Source of the DNA: Candidatus Krumholzibacteriota bacterium
Lineage (GTDB): Bacteria; Krumholzibacteriota; Krumholzibacteriia; Krumholzibacteriales; WJIX01
DNA: 64,000 nt
Assembly: GCA_034520215.1 (NCBI GenBank)
Contig: JAXHNR010000001.1
Coordinates: 1,354,560-1,418,559, forward strand
Direction: 5' to 3'
Shown here piece after piece: positions 26,179-35,621 of the stretch (position 1 is the first letter of the stretch; each line of letters begins with the position of its first letter). The notes below the pieces were generated by a model. The model worked only from the letters and a program-made list of their open reading frames with translations, did no database searches and was not told the origin of the DNA. Both the position numbers and the translations under genes were made by a program.

Positions 26179-26967
26179 CTACTCGTTATACATACTCTTT
26201 ATCTTGCCCCAAGAACTTATCCCCGCCGGTGATTCGGGTGAATAAGTCGTAAGGAAAACATCATTCGTGTTATTTAGCACACTGCTCTGGGAAACCCAGT
26301 TGGGTGATCCCGAAGTAGGCCAGGGATCGAAGATGTAGAATGAGTCATCCGTACAATCCTCAGGGGTATCTTTATCATCATACCCCGCGATGATTTTACA
26401 GTGACCCGAATCGTAATAAAGCTCACTGGGCACAGTCATATCTGAAGGCCAACCTGCTACATCAATCCACAAGAATATCTGATTATTATCTATGTAGAGC
26501 TCTATCATAGAACATGTCAGCAAAGGATTTGTCGTTCCTCCAGGACCAAACTGATAGGGAGCAGAGCCGACACCATATGTAAAGGCGTTCTGAATCTCAG
26601 GTGGGTTAGATGCTAGACCGGCGTACATCCCGACACCGTGAGTTTCAAGAATACCATTTCCAGTTATCTCTCCCTGAGAACTCTTGCCGTTATCATAGAT
26701 ATCATCCTGCTGTATAAAATTGCCGGTTCTTCCCGAAAAAATGGCATACATAGCCACTGAAGCCGGGCCGCAGTACATGTCACAATGGTTACATCCGGGT
26801 GAATGCACTGGATGTGTAGCACCCGCTCCACACACATTACAGAACATGTTTGTATCTTTGTGCTGCCATACCTGAGTAACCGCCAGTGTCTTCTGAATCG
26901 CATGCGCGGAACCAACAGCTGTAATCAAAAATATAAACGTGGCTGCTGTTATTAACATTTTCTTCAC
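26179..26967 (-). CDS. Secreted C39/papain-like peptidase-fold protein
   Basis: 262 aa with a clear signal peptide (MKKMLITAATFIFLITAVGSAHA). Candidate catalytic residues are Cys in CDMYCGPASVAMYA (about residue 66), His in GHCKIIAGYDD (about residue 188) and Asp in YIFDPWP. This is the order of C39-like peptidases. Just before the nucleophile there is an unusual Cys/His cluster (CNVCGAGATHPVHSPGCNHC) that could bind a metal or form disulfides. No sorting domain is present. It has a good GGAGG site upstream and a strong terminator downstream, so it is monocistronic. The fold assignment rests on motifs only; activity is unproven. Confidence 0.65.
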   Translation of the reverse strand: MKKMLITAATFIFLITAVGSAHAIQKTLAVTQVWQHKDTNMFCNVCGAGATHPVHSPGCNHCDMYCGPASVAMYAIFSGRTGNFIQQDDIYDNGKSSQGEITGNGILETHGVGMYAGLASNPPEIQNAFTYGVGSAPYQFGPGGTTNPLLTCSMIELYIDNNQIFLWIDVAGWPSDMTVPSELYYDSGHCKIIAGYDDKDTPEDCTDDSFYIFDPWPTSGSPNWVSQSSVLNNTNDVFLTTYSPESPAGISSWGKIKSMYNE

Positions 26968-27088
26968 AGAAAACCTCCTTAACTTCTGTCTTTAAAGAAT
27001 CGGGCCGATACTAATTTAAACCGTTATAATAGGTACTTGCACCTATATTTTACCTGTGATTATATTTTTTGTCAACGATTTTTTCTCA

Positions 27089-27182
27089 GTGAAGTTTCCC
27101 CAATTTTTATAACCTATAAGGTAGTCGATGATTTGTAACAGTATGCGGCTGATTGATATTTTCAAAATCGTGGTCGATTTTC
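27089..27182 (+). repeat. Dispersed structured element, copy E (left-end fragment)
   Basis: It begins GTGAAGTTTCCCC and carries the family arm (ATAACCTATAAGGTAGTCGA ...) and inner boundary GCGGCTGATTGATATTTTC. It breaks off after GGTCGATTTTCC, so the core and right end are lost. It lies upstream of the C39-like gene. Confidence 0.75.
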
Positions 27183-27680
27183 CTGCATACCAATTTAGAA
27201 TTACATAATTTCCGCATAAAGTAATATCAAATAAATAACTACTGTAGGCCCATACATTAAGTTTATAAATCTTTTCCGGTAATCTATTTCAGGAAGTTAT
27301 CAATTATAGATCAAATAACAGAGAAAATTGCTTAAATTAACCGTCGAACGCTGTATATGTGCCTGAATTACGGCTTTTTATCAAGTTTTTATATTTAAAA
27401 TATCCTGACCTATTAAAACATTATACCGGCAAATATTGTAAAAGTCTGGTTCTTGATATTAGAATTTTCTTCTTCACTCGCGACTTCTGTCAAACCCATA
27501 CTATACCTTGCTTCAAGTGTATAAGTTACAACATCGAGTTCGAAATCAAATAATTCACTCCTTGCAGTACCTATATTCGGCAGTTATTCCTATTCTTTGA
27601 TTTAACTAAACAAATTATAGAACTCGATATAAATGTTAGAACCATCTGATTGGGAAAACACTTCTTAATACCTTACAACC
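27183..27680. other. Intergenic region, no gene seen
   Basis: About 500 bp of AT-rich sequence between repeat fragment E and the end of tsaC. A 64-codon plus-strand frame (27359-27553) has no ribosome site and no recognisable domain. No tRNA or terminator was recognised. Confidence 0.4.
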
Positions 27681-28283
27681 TCAACCATTAGACCAATTAT
27701 AAGCTCCGTGCCTCAATACTTTCGGGGTAGGAATCCCAAATTCAACAATAGTTGAAGGCCGAACGGGAGTTCTCCCTTTCCTGGAAATATAAGCCCCCAG
27801 TCCGGGAAAAACTGTAATTATCTCAGATATCCTTGTAAGAGGTTTACAGCCGGTTTTGTTAACACTGGTAGACACAAGAGGATACCCGAGTATATCTATT
27901 ATATCTCTCAGCTGCTTCTTTGCCGGAATCCTTATAGCTACTTTTTTTCTGTGTGTTAACAAAGGATCGACAAACTTAGAGGCGGGAAGCACAGCGGTCA
28001 ACGGCGCGGGCCAAATCGAAGAGAGCATTCCGCGCGAAGAATTCCTCCAGGATGAAACCCAGCCGTCAGCCATCCTAATATTTGAAAAGAGGAGAACAAA
28101 CCCTCCGCTTTTCCTGTTTCCCTTAAGAGAAAGAACCTTCTCTACTGACGATCGATTGACCGCCAGACAATGAAACCCGTAGATTGTATCTGTCGGAAGT
28201 ACCGCAATATCACCTTCAGCGAGAAGCTCAGAAATCACGTTTATACCGACATATTCAAAATATCCTCTTAGGGTTTTCTCCAT
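27681..28283 (-). CDS. tsaC: Threonylcarbamoyl-AMP synthase (Sua5/YrdC family)
   Basis: 200 aa, the compact TsaC form without the Sua5 C-terminal domain. Family motifs are the N-terminal [18 protein letters not shown], the KGNRKSG lysine-rich loop, the [11 protein letters not shown] strand, [12 protein letters not shown] and VSTSVNKTG. It makes threonylcarbamoyl-adenylate from threonine, bicarbonate and ATP for the t6A modification of tRNA. Its start overlaps the 3' end of purE by 16 bp, so the two are translated from one message. The common KxR/SxN residues look intact. Confidence 0.88.
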   Translation of the reverse strand: MEKTLRGYFEYVGINVISELLAEGDIAVLPTDTIYGFHCLAVNRSSVEKVLSLKGNRKSGGFVLLFSNIRMADGWVSSWRNSSRGMLSSIWPAPLTAVLPASKFVDPLLTHRKKVAIRIPAKKQLRDIIDILGYPLVSTSVNKTGCKPLTRISEIITVFPGLGAYISRKGRTPVRPSTIVEFGIPTPKVLRHGAYNWSNG

Positions 28284-28735
28284 TCTTCCCGCATCTTTCT
28301 TATTTTCTTTCTTAAACTTTCGTCCTCAACAGCAATTATCTGAGCTGCCAGAACCGCGGCGTTCTTCGCTCCGGCCTTTCCAATGGCAACTGTGGCAACC
28401 GGAATACCCGGAGGCATTTGCACCATCGAAAGCAGTGCATCCATTCCGTCGGGTAAACCGCTCGGGATAGGAACACCAATTACAGGCTGCACTGTAACAG
28501 AAGCCGTAAATCCCGGCAGGGCGGCCGCCATTCCCGCTCCGGCAATGAACACCCTGGCTCCACGCTCAACAGCATTTTCAATGTACATCCTGGTTTTATC
28601 AGGGTTCCTGTGGGCGGAAGAAACAACAAGTTCAGATTCCAGGCCCAACTTTTCAAGCTGCTCGAGGCAAGATTCCATTACTTTCCTGTCGGACTCACTG
28701 CCCATTATCACAGCAACATCAATACTGCCGTTCAT
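28268..28735 (-). CDS. purE: N5-carboxyaminoimidazole ribonucleotide mutase
   Basis: 155 aa, typical class I PurE length. It has [15 protein letters not shown], the substrate loop [12 protein letters not shown], the glycine-rich [13 protein letters not shown] and [11 protein letters not shown], ending in the [24 protein letters not shown] core. It converts N5-CAIR to CAIR in purine synthesis. It is followed by tsaC with overlap and preceded, after ~110 bp, by purD on the same strand. Confidence 0.95.
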   Translation of the reverse strand: MNGSIDVAVIMGSESDRKVMESCLEQLEKLGLESELVVSSAHRNPDKTRMYIENAVERGARVFIAGAGMAAALPGFTASVTVQPVIGVPIPSGLPDGMDALLSMVQMPPGIPVATVAIGKAGAKNAAVLAAQIIAVEDESLRKKIRKMREEWRKP

Positions 28736-28846
28736 ATACGACTCCTTTCAATGAAGCAAAAATTCCCACACGTTAAAATACAACTTTCATTTCTTTTATA
28801 TTATATCTTGCTACTTACCGGTTCAACACATTACAACCGCGTAAAA

Positions 28847-30109
28847 TCAAACACCCTTTAAAGCTATATCTCTTCTTGAAAATGAATCATTAAAACTTAT
28901 CAAATCCACTCCCCGGTAGGCCTTTCTTATGGATTCTTCAAGTGTCTTTGAAACGGCGGTTACTCCCAAGACTCTGCCTCCCGAAGTTACAATTTTACCA
29001 TTCTCTTTTTTTGTTCCCGCATGAAAGACAAAACATCCCTCCTCCAGAGCTCTGTCAATTCCCTTTATTTCATAGCCCTTCCTGTACGACACTGGATATC
29101 CCCCTGAAGCAAGAACAACACACACAGCCGCGTCAGAACTGTTTCTAAAATCAACAGAGCTGAGATTTCCGTTTGTTGCCTCAAAAAGAACCTCAAAAAG
29201 ATCGCCGTCATAAAGGGGTAAAACAACCTGTGTTTCCGGATCCCCAAACCTGCAATTATACTCGAGAACCTTCGGGCCGTTACTGGTACAGATAAGCCCA
29301 AAATAAAGTATTCCCGCGCCCTTGATGCCTTCTTTGGTCATTCCACTGAATGTCGGTTCGATTACTTCTTTTATCGTTCTTTCCCTGAGCTGTTCCGTAT
29401 AAACAGGGACGGGAGCATAGGCCCCCATACCGCCCGTATTTGGACCTTCATCTCCATCATAGGCTCTCTTGTGATCTTGTGAAGGTACAAACAGACGATA
29501 ATCCTTACCGTCAAAAACGGCCATTATCGAGATTTCCTGACCTTCGAGATATTCCTCAATTACTATTCTGCTGCCCGCTTCGCCAAAATCCTTTTTTTTC
29601 ATTATCTTGTTAACAGCAACCCCGGCTTCTTTATCATCTTGACAAATAATTACACCTTTGCCCGCCGCCAAACCATCCGCCTTCAACACATAGGGTGGAC
29701 TGCTATTTTCAATATATTCAAGCGCAGCGGAAGGATCATCAAAAACAGAAAAACCACCGGTTGGAATCCCATATTTTTCCATAAACGCCTTAGCCCACAC
29801 TTTGCTTCCCTCTAAACGAGCCCCTGATCCGGTAAACCCGAATATTCTCAACCCCTCAGAGATAAATCTGTCCGCGATACCATCTACAAGCGGGGCTTCG
29901 GGACCTACGACTGTCAAGTCTATCCCTTTATCTAAGGCAAATTTCAAGAGTCCCTCAATATCATTTGCCTCAACGGGAACAGATTCAGAAACTCCTTCAA
30001 CTCCGGCATTTCCCGGCGCTGTATATATTCTCTCAACTTCCCGGGATTTGGAAATTTTCCACGCGAGTGTATGCTCCCGCCCCCCCGAGCCTATTACCAG
30101 GACCTTCAT
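28847..30109 (-). CDS. purD: Phosphoribosylamine-glycine ligase (GAR synthetase)
   Basis: 420 aa, the normal length. The ATP-grasp enzyme starts MKVLVIGSGGREHTLAWKI. It contains VVGPEAPLVDGI, KADGLAAGKGV, the ATP-grasp QEISIMAVFDG region, the signature SQDHKRAYDGDEGPNTGGMGAY, and EYNCRFGDPETQ. It joins glycine to phosphoribosylamine, the second step of purine synthesis. It lies in line with purE, forming a small purine cluster. Confidence 0.96.
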   Translation of the reverse strand: MKVLVIGSGGREHTLAWKISKSREVERIYTAPGNAGVEGVSESVPVEANDIEGLLKFALDKGIDLTVVGPEAPLVDGIADRFISEGLRIFGFTGSGARLEGSKVWAKAFMEKYGIPTGGFSVFDDPSAALEYIENSSPPYVLKADGLAAGKGVIICQDDKEAGVAVNKIMKKKDFGEAGSRIVIEEYLEGQEISIMAVFDGKDYRLFVPSQDHKRAYDGDEGPNTGGMGAYAPVPVYTEQLRERTIKEVIEPTFSGMTKEGIKGAGILYFGLICTSNGPKVLEYNCRFGDPETQVVLPLYDGDLFEVLFEATNGNLSSVDFRNSSDAAVCVVLASGGYPVSYRKGYEIKGIDRALEEGCFVFHAGTKKENGKIVTSGGRVLGVTAVSKTLEESIRKAYRGVDLISFNDSFSRRDIALKGV

Positions 30110-30304
30110 TGAAACTCCCTCCTCTGGAGATGAATTGATTATTATTAAAAACTGTTCTTTATAAAAATATCTTGCGTCTATTCTATTTCCAGCACAAATG
30201 AGATTCCATTTTAATAGTAATATATTGAATCAGCATCTTGATCGAGTATTTTTACACCAAAGAGAACTTTTAACCCGGAGAAGAAAGTTACTCAACTATC
30301 TTAA

Positions 30305-31252
30305 TCAATCATGGTAAATATGAGTGCCGGATTTGCCCTCGCAGGCTTCAAGCAGATGAGAAGCATGGGAGATAATAGCTTCATCACCGCCGGATTCCAA
30401 AAAATCTATGGCAGCCCTTACCTTAGGCCCCATGCTTCCAGCGGGGAATTCATAATTCCTGTAGAGCTTTGTTAAATCCGATAGTGAAATTCTCTCAAGT
30501 GCTTCCTGGTTGCTTTTCCCGTAATTTACATACACATAATCAACATTAGTAAGTATAATAAGCCTGTCAGCCTTAACATCCTCGGAAAGAACAGAGGCGG
30601 CTCTATCCTTGTCGATAACAGCTTCGACGCCTTCAAAGCCATTTTCCCTTCTAACCACCGGAATCCCGCCCCCTCCGACGGCAATTATAATTACATCAAG
30701 GCTCAGGAGTTTCGAAATGACCGGTGTTTCAATAATTTCAAGAGGTGTTGGGCTCGGCACAACACGTCTGAATCCGCGCCCACCGGCATCTTCCTTCATT
30801 ATCCAGTCTTTCTCTCTTTCGATAACTTCCTTTTCTTCTTTTGTATAAAATGGCCCGATAGGTTTAGTCGGTTTATCGAAGGCGTCATCATCTTCCGCCA
30901 CCCTTACCTGCGAAATAAGAGAAACAACCTCTTTATTAATCCCTTCACTTCTGAGTTCACTCCCAAGTATTTGCTGGACCATATATCCAATCCCGCCTTG
31001 CGAATCAGCGCCGCAAACGTCTATAGGCATCGGAGGTATATGGTCTTTTACCGCTTCTCCCCGCTCAATAATATTACCAACGATAGGTCCGTTGCCATGT
31101 GTGATGATAATCTTCCTGCCGGATTTTATGAGAGAGCATATCTGCTTCATCGTTCTCCTCGTCACTTCTCTCTGCTGTTCTATCGTACCCTCTCCTTCAG
31201 CGGGTAAAATAGCATTTCCGCCAAGTGCTATTACGTCAATATCTGTTTTCAA
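30305..31252 (-). CDS. arcC: Carbamate kinase
   Basis: 315 aa. The amino-acid-kinase fold begins VIALGGNAILP and has ITHGNGPIVGNI, DVCGADSQGGIGYMVQQ, the VRVAEDDDAFDKPTKPIGPFYT insertion characteristic of carbamate kinase, and the C-terminal AGSMGPKVRAAIDFL. It transfers phosphate between carbamoyl phosphate and ADP, giving ATP in arginine/agmatine/purine catabolism or carbamoyl phosphate in reverse. No arginine deiminase or ornithine carbamoyltransferase is next to it here. It is downstream of an aminotransferase but separated from it by a hairpin terminator. Confidence 0.95.
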   Translation of the reverse strand: MKTDIDVIALGGNAILPAEGEGTIEQQREVTRRTMKQICSLIKSGRKIIITHGNGPIVGNIIERGEAVKDHIPPMPIDVCGADSQGGIGYMVQQILGSELRSEGINKEVVSLISQVRVAEDDDAFDKPTKPIGPFYTKEEKEVIEREKDWIMKEDAGGRGFRRVVPSPTPLEIIETPVISKLLSLDVIIIAVGGGGIPVVRRENGFEGVEAVIDKDRAASVLSEDVKADRLIILTNVDYVYVNYGKSNQEALERISLSDLTKLYRNYEFPAGSMGPKVRAAIDFLESGGDEAIISHASHLLEACEGKSGTHIYHD

Positions 31253-31272
31253 AGCAACCTCCAGAAATAAAG

Positions 31273-31307
31273 CTCCCCGGCGAAAGGTGTTGGTTCTCGC
31301 CAGGGAG
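31273..31307 (-). terminator. Probable terminator after the aminotransferase gene
   Basis: CTCCCCGGCGA (31273-31283) pairs with TCGCCAGGGAG (31297-31307) with one G-T mismatch. On the minus strand it is followed by CTTTATTTC. It lies between the aminotransferase stop and the arcC start. Confidence 0.55.
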
Positions 31308-31329
31308 TCAAGCTTTACGTGTTATAAAA

Positions 31330-32481
31330 CTACAGCGCCTCTTTTATAAGTTCCAGAGCTCTTTTAAGATTCTTCTGAGAATTAGCGTAAGAGAACCTTA
31401 AATAACCCTCTCCATAACTTCCGAAACTCGTACCGCTGAGGCCCGCGACACCCGCTTCATCCAGAAGGTATTCCTCTATCTCTTTTGATTTTTTCCCCGT
31501 ACCGGTTATATTCGGAAAAACGTAGAAGGCACCCTTGGGTTTCAGACATTTAAACCCGGGGATTTCGTTTAGCCCTTCAACGAACATGTCCCTTCTTGCC
31601 TTAAATTCTGCCATCATTTTTTTAGATTCATCCTGAGGTCCCGTGACAGCTTCTACACCGGCCTTCTGAATAAAAGTTGATGTACAGGAATTACTGTTAG
31701 TCTGGATCTTGGCAATCTGCGCCGCCAGTTCCTCCGGCATAGAAGCGTATCCAAGTCTCCAACCGGTCATAGCGTAAGTTTTTGAATGACCCTCGAGAAG
31801 AATAGTTCTGTCCATTACTTCAGGGTAATCATATATACTCACATGATCACCATCATAGACCATCTTGCTGTAAACTTCATCACTAAGTATCCACGCGTCG
31901 TACTCAACAGCCAGTTCCGCTATACCCTTCATATCATCCGGCGTCAAGCTTCCGCCAGTCGGGTTATGGGGTGAATTCAAAATAATCAATTTGGTTTTTT
32001 CATTTACTAGATCCTTCATCTCATCTAAATCGAAGGAAAATTCTTTTTCCTCTCTCAAGGGAATTGGAACAGGTTTGCCGCCAACAAAGTTAATAACAGA
32101 CTCATATATAGGGAATCCGGGATTCGGATATATAACTTCATCTCCCGCGTCAACAAGGGCCAGAATTGAGAAGAAAAGAATCGGTTTAGCACCAGGTGTT
32201 ACAACGATATTCTCGGGACCAATATCAACACCGCGGTCTTTACTTATAAAATCAGCAAAAACCTTTCTTGTTTCCGGCAGTCCTGCTGATGGCCCATAAT
32301 GAGTAAATCCGTCATTTAGAGCTTTAATTGCCGCGTCAATTATATTCCTCGGAGTGTCAAAATCGGGTTCTCCGATTTCAAGGTGGATGATTTCACGTCC
32401 CTCGGATTCCATTTTATTGGCTTTTGAAAGGACTTCAAAAGCAGTCTCAGTTCCAAGCCGGTTCATTCTTTCTGCCAGCAT
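31330..32481 (-). CDS. PLP-dependent class I aminotransferase
   Basis: 383 aa from the ATG at 32481, which has GGAGG just upstream; an ATG five codons earlier has none. Fold-type I landmarks are HLEIGEPDFDTP, HYGPSAGLPE, NPGFPIYES, the Asn/Pro motif LNSPHNPTGG, DEVYSKMVYD, and the PLP lysine in GHSKTYAMTGWRLGYA. The C-terminal RFSYA carries the carboxylate-binding Arg. It is close to aspartate/aromatic aminotransferase subgroup I-gamma; exact amino donor is unknown. It has its own probable terminator. Confidence 0.92.
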   Translation of the reverse strand: MLAERMNRLGTETAFEVLSKANKMESEGREIIHLEIGEPDFDTPRNIIDAAIKALNDGFTHYGPSAGLPETRKVFADFISKDRGVDIGPENIVVTPGAKPILFFSILALVDAGDEVIYPNPGFPIYESVINFVGGKPVPIPLREEKEFSFDLDEMKDLVNEKTKLIILNSPHNPTGGSLTPDDMKGIAELAVEYDAWILSDEVYSKMVYDGDHVSIYDYPEVMDRTILLEGHSKTYAMTGWRLGYASMPEELAAQIAKIQTNSNSCTSTFIQKAGVEAVTGPQDESKKMMAEFKARRDMFVEGLNEIPGFKCLKPKGAFYVFPNITGTGKKSKEIEEYLLDEAGVAGLSGTSFGSYGEGYLRFSYANSQKNLKRALELIKEAL

Positions 32482-32650
32482 AGGTCCTCCAATCATAACT
32501 GACTATTTGCCAAAGAATTATATAATTAATAATTGAGCGGAAATATCAAACAATCCACTCTATCCTCTATTACGCATAATATTACGCGCCAGCTAACATC
32601 GTATCCAATATATTAGCTCTTCGGAAGGTTATTGTCAATATCTGTAATTT

Positions 32651-32956
32651 GTGGAGCTTCCCCGAAAATCCGTCAAGTATTTTACTAACAATGCGAAATA
32701 CAATCATTTATTAGGATTAGTAAGTGGAATAGGGCTTTCATTGCTGATGAGTGCGGCTGATTGATATTTTCAAAACCCTCCGGAGGGCGAGCGGGCAAGG
32801 ATTTCTGACCCGAAGGGGCAGAAAGAGCGAGCCCGAGGTGGGAGTGGCAATTCCCTCGCCGGGGGAATTGACCACGATTTTGAAAATATCAATCAGCCGC
32901 ATACTGTTACAAATCATCGACTGCCTTATAGGTTATAAAAATTGGGGAAACTCCAC
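32651..32956 (-). mobile_element. Dispersed structured element, copy F (complete, inverted orientation)
   Basis: 306 bp with terminal inverted repeats GTGGAGCTTCCCC / GGGGAAACTCCAC (one mismatch). The 9-bp flanks CTGTAATTT and TAGTAATTT match at 7 positions, a probable decayed target duplication. The core is bounded by a perfect 24-bp inverted repeat (32752-32775 with 32878-32901). Read on the minus strand, it contains hairpin CAATTCCC/GGGAATTG, the linker GGGCTCGCTC, hairpin TTTCTG/CAGAAA and the palindrome CCCTCCGGAGGG. It lies upstream of the aminotransferase gene. Confidence 0.85.
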
Positions 32957-33138
32957 TAGTAATTTCTAAAAATATAACTGTCAATCAATAAAAAGCTTCC
33001 GTTTTATCAGTGTAATTTCTCAATTCTTATTCTTAAATTATGTTAATTAACTAATCCGCTTTTCAGGTATTCAGAGTAAAAAAAGTATGGAAGATAAGCG
33101 GATAAGAAGAAGTCAATGTGAAACTTTAGCGTAAAATA
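32957..33138. other. Intergenic remainder between copy F and the HhH-barrel gene
   Basis: AT-rich; nothing recognised. Confidence 0.3.
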
Positions 33139-34815
33139 CTATAATCCCATAACAGCCTGTACGGTCATATCTGTCTTCCCTGAAGAATCAACTGAGAACA
33201 GCAAATGTATAAGTGTTTTTCTATAATAAAGCTCGAATCCTATGACATTGCGGAAACCGCTTCCGGAGAGATGTTTCCAGGCAAAACTCCCCCTTACGGA
33301 AGGCTGATAGTAATAATATGAAGGGTTTCCCTCAAGAGCCCTGTACGCAGCGAATGAATAATTTCCTTTGATAAGCCCGTCCATGAAAGTAAACTCCACC
33401 GAAGGGGCAATCAGGTAGCCGTATGAATCTTCTTCCCATGGGATTTTCATTGAATTGCGGATCTTAACATGCTCACCGGCTTTACAGTTAAATAATAATT
33501 TAAGGGTGTTAGAAGCTGAGAAAGGTTCAATTTCCCGGAGCATAGCCCCTTTCTTTTCTTTTTCACTGTGCTTCCATGCCAGACGGATCTTCTTATTACT
33601 CATTTTCCTGATAAGCTGAAACCTCAGGGATAATTTATTTTCCAGTAAATAGGATCGTCTGTTCATCCAACGCTCGATCGAACAGCGAAGAGATAAATCT
33701 TTTAGAAATTCTCTTTCGACCACAACAGAGATCCCGCGCTGCATCCCGTTTAATTTCCTTCCGTCCGCTGGAATCCTCCCCAGAGAATTACCAAAATATC
33801 TGTTCACATTATAAAGGAGAATCCCCGCTTTTGTTTTCCTTTTCTTAATGCTTCCGGCACAGGAAAGGGCTTTTCCTCCTTCCGCAGATAATGCCAGCTC
33901 TAAACCAAGGTCCAGACTTCCCCTTTTGATCCTTGCATCTATTCCGGCATAATTTCCAGATGATGTTCCATCTCTTATAATGGAAGCGCCAACCTTTGAT
34001 TCGCCGATTTTTGTCTCTAATCTCCCTCCCCGGTAAAGATTATCACTAAAAATAAACTTTCCGTCCTTATATTTTCGCATCAACCCGTTAAAAATAAATA
34101 TCCGGAATAAACCTCTTTTGTAACAAGTAGCCATTCCCCTGATAACTTTTCCGTAAAAGTAAGTTCCTTTACTTATAAACCTGTAGTTGTTCAGCGGGTA
34201 ACTGTATGAAAAAGGGTAATAGAACGTCTGCCCTTCTGCTACAAGTCCCATAGCGAAATCAGGAAGGAAATCCCCGACGTAAAAGCTTAAATGCCTTTCT
34301 ATAAGATCAAACAACACGTATGCGGTCATCTCGGGCGCGCCCCCCCTTCTTCTGATCCTCCCCGAAAAATCCGCCCATTCGTTCTCAAGATGAATATATC
34401 CATCATCGGTATATCCGTCTGAATCTAATAAGTGTCTGGATGTGTATCGTAACTCAAAATTGTAGCCCTTCACCGATGGGATAATTATGAACCTTTTGTA
34501 TTTTACTATCTCCTTCCTGTCTCGAGGAGATAATAATAACATCCAATCACTATCGTCTTCAGATTGATTGACAGCTTTTATAACCCTGCGCGCGAGAGGT
34601 ATCGTAAATCCCGGGATTTCCATAAGGTCCCCGACACTCGCTTTATAAAGATCAACAGGATTATCCTGAAGAAACTTAATAACCCTGTACTCTTCTTCGG
34701 AAAAACCCTCTATTGATCCTGCCGCGGAGTCATCATAGATTTCAGCGGACAGATTTACGTTTGTAAGAATCAGGGATATATTTATAAATATACAAGCCCT
34801 GATAAACAAAGTCAT
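33139..34815 (-). CDS. Exported helix-hairpin-helix protein with outer-membrane barrel-like body
   Basis: 558 aa from the ATG at 34815, whose ATGA overlaps the previous gene's stop; a longer frame to 34896 would run back into that gene. A signal peptide (MTLFIRACIFINISLILTNVNLSA) is followed by a ComEA-like helix-hairpin-helix at ~40-80 (NPVDLYKASVGDLMEIPGF, then PLARRVIKAV). Some 450 residues of alternating strand pattern follow, rich in Tyr, Phe, Arg and Gly, without membrane helices. The C-terminus (YYRKTLIHLLFSVDSS) looks like closing barrel strands. HhH units bind DNA non-specifically, which is unusual on an exported barrel-like protein. Third gene of a translationally coupled operon. 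The function is unknown; a DNA-uptake role is only a hypothesis. Confidence 0.7.
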   Translation of the reverse strand: MTLFIRACIFINISLILTNVNLSAEIYDDSAAGSIEGFSEEEYRVIKFLQDNPVDLYKASVGDLMEIPGFTIPLARRVIKAVNQSEDDSDWMLLLSPRDRKEIVKYKRFIIIPSVKGYNFELRYTSRHLLDSDGYTDDGYIHLENEWADFSGRIRRRGGAPEMTAYVLFDLIERHLSFYVGDFLPDFAMGLVAEGQTFYYPFSYSYPLNNYRFISKGTYFYGKVIRGMATCYKRGLFRIFIFNGLMRKYKDGKFIFSDNLYRGGRLETKIGESKVGASIIRDGTSSGNYAGIDARIKRGSLDLGLELALSAEGGKALSCAGSIKKRKTKAGILLYNVNRYFGNSLGRIPADGRKLNGMQRGISVVVEREFLKDLSLRCSIERWMNRRSYLLENKLSLRFQLIRKMSNKKIRLAWKHSEKEKKGAMLREIEPFSASNTLKLLFNCKAGEHVKIRNSMKIPWEEDSYGYLIAPSVEFTFMDGLIKGNYSFAAYRALEGNPSYYYYQPSVRGSFAWKHLSGSGFRNVIGFELYYRKTLIHLLFSVDSSGKTDMTVQAVMGL

Positions 34816-35621
34816 CCCGCCCATAACACACCAACTCCGGCCGAAATCGTGCTTCCGAGCACTGGATGATTGTTCCAAGTTACACCGAAATACCAATAAT
34901 TTCTTCGATAAACCAAGCCCGTTGAAATTTCATTTGTGTTTTCGTCGTACCCGGACAAAATACAAAAGTTACAGCTCAAATTAACTTCCAACCCGATAAG
35001 GAAGTTATCGTCATTCCTCCTCAGAACAACATAATTAAAAAGAAGAGATATGGGGGGATCACTTATTGAAACCATGAATTTTACTTTTTCGTTATCATAA
35101 CAATCAAAGTTATGTAAATTCCCCTTAACTCCCAATCCGAGAAGATTTCTCCAGTTGTAACTTGCTGATACTCCTATCGTTTTCTCTGTTTCATAGTTAA
35201 ACCCGGCAACCCTCTTGCCTCTAAAACCAGGAGCTAACCCCAATTTAATACCACATCGCGCTATTCTTCTTATCCATCTTATTCTAACGCGGTCTTCTCT
35301 GTATAAATCATGATTAAGAAGAGACCAAGAGATCCATAGATCATTACTGCCGTTATGGATTCCCGTTAAAAGAAAGGAATCAGTGAGTCCTTTTATTGAA
35401 TATGGGTTGGAAACAGAGGAAATCAGCCCGATATGATTACAGTCAGTTCTTAGACAATTCAAATTAGGGACGATACCGGGATGGACCGCTCCACTTCTCG
35501 CCTTAGTCCAAACCGCCGCGCCAGCGGAAACCGGCACAGGAATATTAATAATATAATACAGAATGATTATTAATATTATCTGTCGTTCTTTACCGCCACA
35601 CACTTTTTCTCTATTCTGCAT
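34812..35621 (-). CDS. Small exported outer-membrane-like protein, unknown function
   Basis: 269 aa. A basic N-terminus and hydrophobic stretch (RQIILIIILYYIINIPVPVSAGA) form a signal peptide. The rest is a repetitive beta pattern (SWSLLNHDLYREDRVRIRWI, KTIGVSASYNWRNLLGLGVKG, EISTGLVYRRNYWYFGVTW) ending in GSTISAGVGVLWAG, as in small PorV/PorQ-like or Bacteroidetes-type membrane-associated barrels. The start overlaps the 3' end of the lamin-tail gene by 46 bp and the stop overlaps the HhH gene start by 4 bp. The three are therefore one coupled unit. No specific family recognised. Confidence 0.7.
   Translation of the reverse strand: MQNREKVCGGKERQIILIIILYYIINIPVPVSAGAAVWTKARSGAVHPGIVPNLNCLRTDCNHIGLISSVSNPYSIKGLTDSFLLTGIHNGSNDLWISWSLLNHDLYREDRVRIRWIRRIARCGIKLGLAPGFRGKRVAGFNYETEKTIGVSASYNWRNLLGLGVKGNLHNFDCYDNEKVKFMVSISDPPISLLFNYVVLRRNDDNFLIGLEVNLSCNFCILSGYDENTNEISTGLVYRRNYWYFGVTWNNHPVLGSTISAGVGVLWAG

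Noticed and set aside
27359-27553. 64-codon plus-strand frame in the spacer before tsaC
   Set aside because: No ATG start with ribosome site, AT-driven composition and no recognised feature.
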